From Singulisphaera sp. GP187 (GTDB lineage Bacteria; Pseudomonadota; Gammaproteobacteria; Burkholderiales; Burkholderiaceae_C): DNA of 5,877 bases. The notes below the pieces were generated by a model. It saw only the letters and a program-made list of their open reading frames with translations, ran no database searches and was not told where the DNA came from. The stretch spans positions 1 through 5,877 of the forward strand of contig CALPYQ020000122.1 of NCBI GenBank assembly GCA_943327965.2, written 5' to 3'. Numbering within the stretch: position 1 is the stretch's first letter; the number at the start of each line of letters is the position of its first letter. The translations under genes and the position numbers were made by a program. Below, piece by piece: positions 5,141-5,877 of this stretch.

Positions 5141-5877
5141 ATGGAGTTGTCAGTGAAAACTGGTATGACCAATAGCAAAGCAAGTTCATCACAAACAGAA
5201 ACCTTGCTGGCGCGCGATTGGATTGCAGGTTTAGAGCGAGGACTTGCTGTCATTGAAGCCTTTGACGAGAACCACTCGCGCATGACTGCGCAGCAAGTTG
5301 GCGAAAGATGCGGTCTTTCAAGAACAGCAGCAAGAAGATATTTGTTGACTTTGCAACATTTGGGTTATGTCAGCGGTGATGCCAAACAGTTTTGGTTAAC
5401 GCCGCGCATCATGCGTTTAGGACAGTCGTATTTGTCGTCCGCCAGATTGCCTCGCATTGCGCAGCCCGTTCTGCAAAGAGTTTCTGCAAGTTTGCAAGAA
5501 GTGGTTTATTTGGCGGTCTTGGATGAAGGCGAAGTCATCTATGTTTCGCGCAACGGCCCCAACCGTGCGATGAACTCTGGGTTTGTTTTGGGTGCGCGCG
5601 TGCCGGGACACGTCACATCAGCGGGCATGTTGATGTTGGCCAATTTACCAAGCCAGCAATTAGAGGAATGGTTTGCCACGCACAGTTTGCCGGCCTACAC
5701 GCCTTACACCATTTCTAACCAAGAAGATTTAAGAAAAGAAATCAAACGCATCCGGCAACAAGGGTGGTCATTGTCTGAGCAGCAGTTTGACTTGTCTTAC
5801 AGAGGCATCGCGGTGCCACTCAAAGATTTACGTGGCGATTTGATTGGTGCACTCAGTGTGCTGATGCCCATTCAAGG
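5141..5877 (+). CDS. IclR-family transcriptional regulator, PcaR/PcaU/PobR-like (C-terminus cut by window edge)
   Basis: This is a DNA-binding regulator of the IclR family, reading through to the right window edge without a stop (245 full codons seen, against a usual 250-270). After a Ser/Thr/Gln-rich N terminus comes the typical segment RDWIAGLERGLAVIEAFDE (25-43). The winged helix-turn-helix follows, with MTAQQVGERCGLSRTAARRY (48-67, recognition helix about 58-71) and the wing LGYVSGDAKQFWLTP (74-88). The IclR effector domain starts near 100, with SLQEVVYLAVLDEGEVIYV (117-135), the VPGHVTSAG region (154-162) and GIAVPLKD (222-229). The RDW..GLERGLAVIEAF and LTPRIMRLGQSYL segments resemble regulators of protocatechuate and hydroxybenzoate pathways. 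Start is uncertain: ATG 5141 has AGGG (5132-5135) five bases upstream, while GTG 5153 has GGAG (5143-5146) six bases upstream. It is divergent from the operon and very likely controls it. Confidence 0.93.
   Translation, partial: MELSVKTGMTNSKASSSQTETLLARDWIAGLERGLAVIEAFDENHSRMTAQQVGERCGLSRTAARRYLLTLQHLGYVSGDAKQFWLTPRIMRLGQSYLSSARLPRIAQPVLQRVSASLQEVVYLAVLDEGEVIYVSRNGPNRAMNSGFVLGARVPGHVTSAGMLMLANLPSQQLEEWFATHSLPAYTPYTISNQEDLRKEIKRIRQQGWSLSEQQFDLSYRGIAVPLKDLRGDLIGALSVLMPIQ

Noticed and set aside
5417..5611. Minus-strand open frame inside the regulator
   Set aside because: It is antisense to the IclR-family gene, whose plus frame is open throughout and carries the family motifs.

Overview
The window holds one catabolic-type gene cluster laid out around a divergent promoter region, most likely from a betaproteobacterium of the Burkholderiales (Comamonadaceae-like). 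That guess rests on intermediate GC by eye, on the style of the LivH/LivM/periplasmic-binding set and on the PcaR/PcaU-like IclR regulator; it is an inference, not a database match. There are no RNA genes, insertion sequences, CRISPR arrays or phage genes in view.

On the minus strand, in transcription order from about 5030 down to 1, lie: a periplasmic branched-chain-amino-acid-type substrate-binding protein (3803-4936), a shikimate dehydrogenase-family enzyme (2930-3769), an amidohydrolase-2 / LigI-like lactonase-family enzyme (2094-2915), a LivH-type permease (1211-2086), a LivM-type permease (204-1214), and the first 69 codons of a LivG-type ATPase that runs off the left edge (1-207). Gaps are 33, 14 and 7 bp, followed by two ATGA overlaps of 4 bp, so this is almost certainly a single operon. 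A LivF-type second ATPase is expected beyond the left edge.

On the plus strand, starting at 5141 and running off the right edge, is an IclR-family regulator with the conserved N-terminal helix-turn-helix style of PcaR/PcaU/PobR activators. The space between the two start codons (4937-5140) holds a candidate operon promoter and, upstream of it, three copies of an AT-N-GTGCG-type repeat in direct/inverted/direct order. That architecture resembles the three-repeat operators described for PcaU and PobR in Acinetobacter.

Working model (inference): the regulator senses an aromatic or hydroaromatic acid and activates the operon. The binding protein and the LivHMG(F) transporter import the compound, and the dehydrogenase and hydrolase act on it or on a breakdown product. 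Quinate/shikimate-like or protocatechuate-related compounds are the leading guesses. The substrate cannot be fixed from the sequence.
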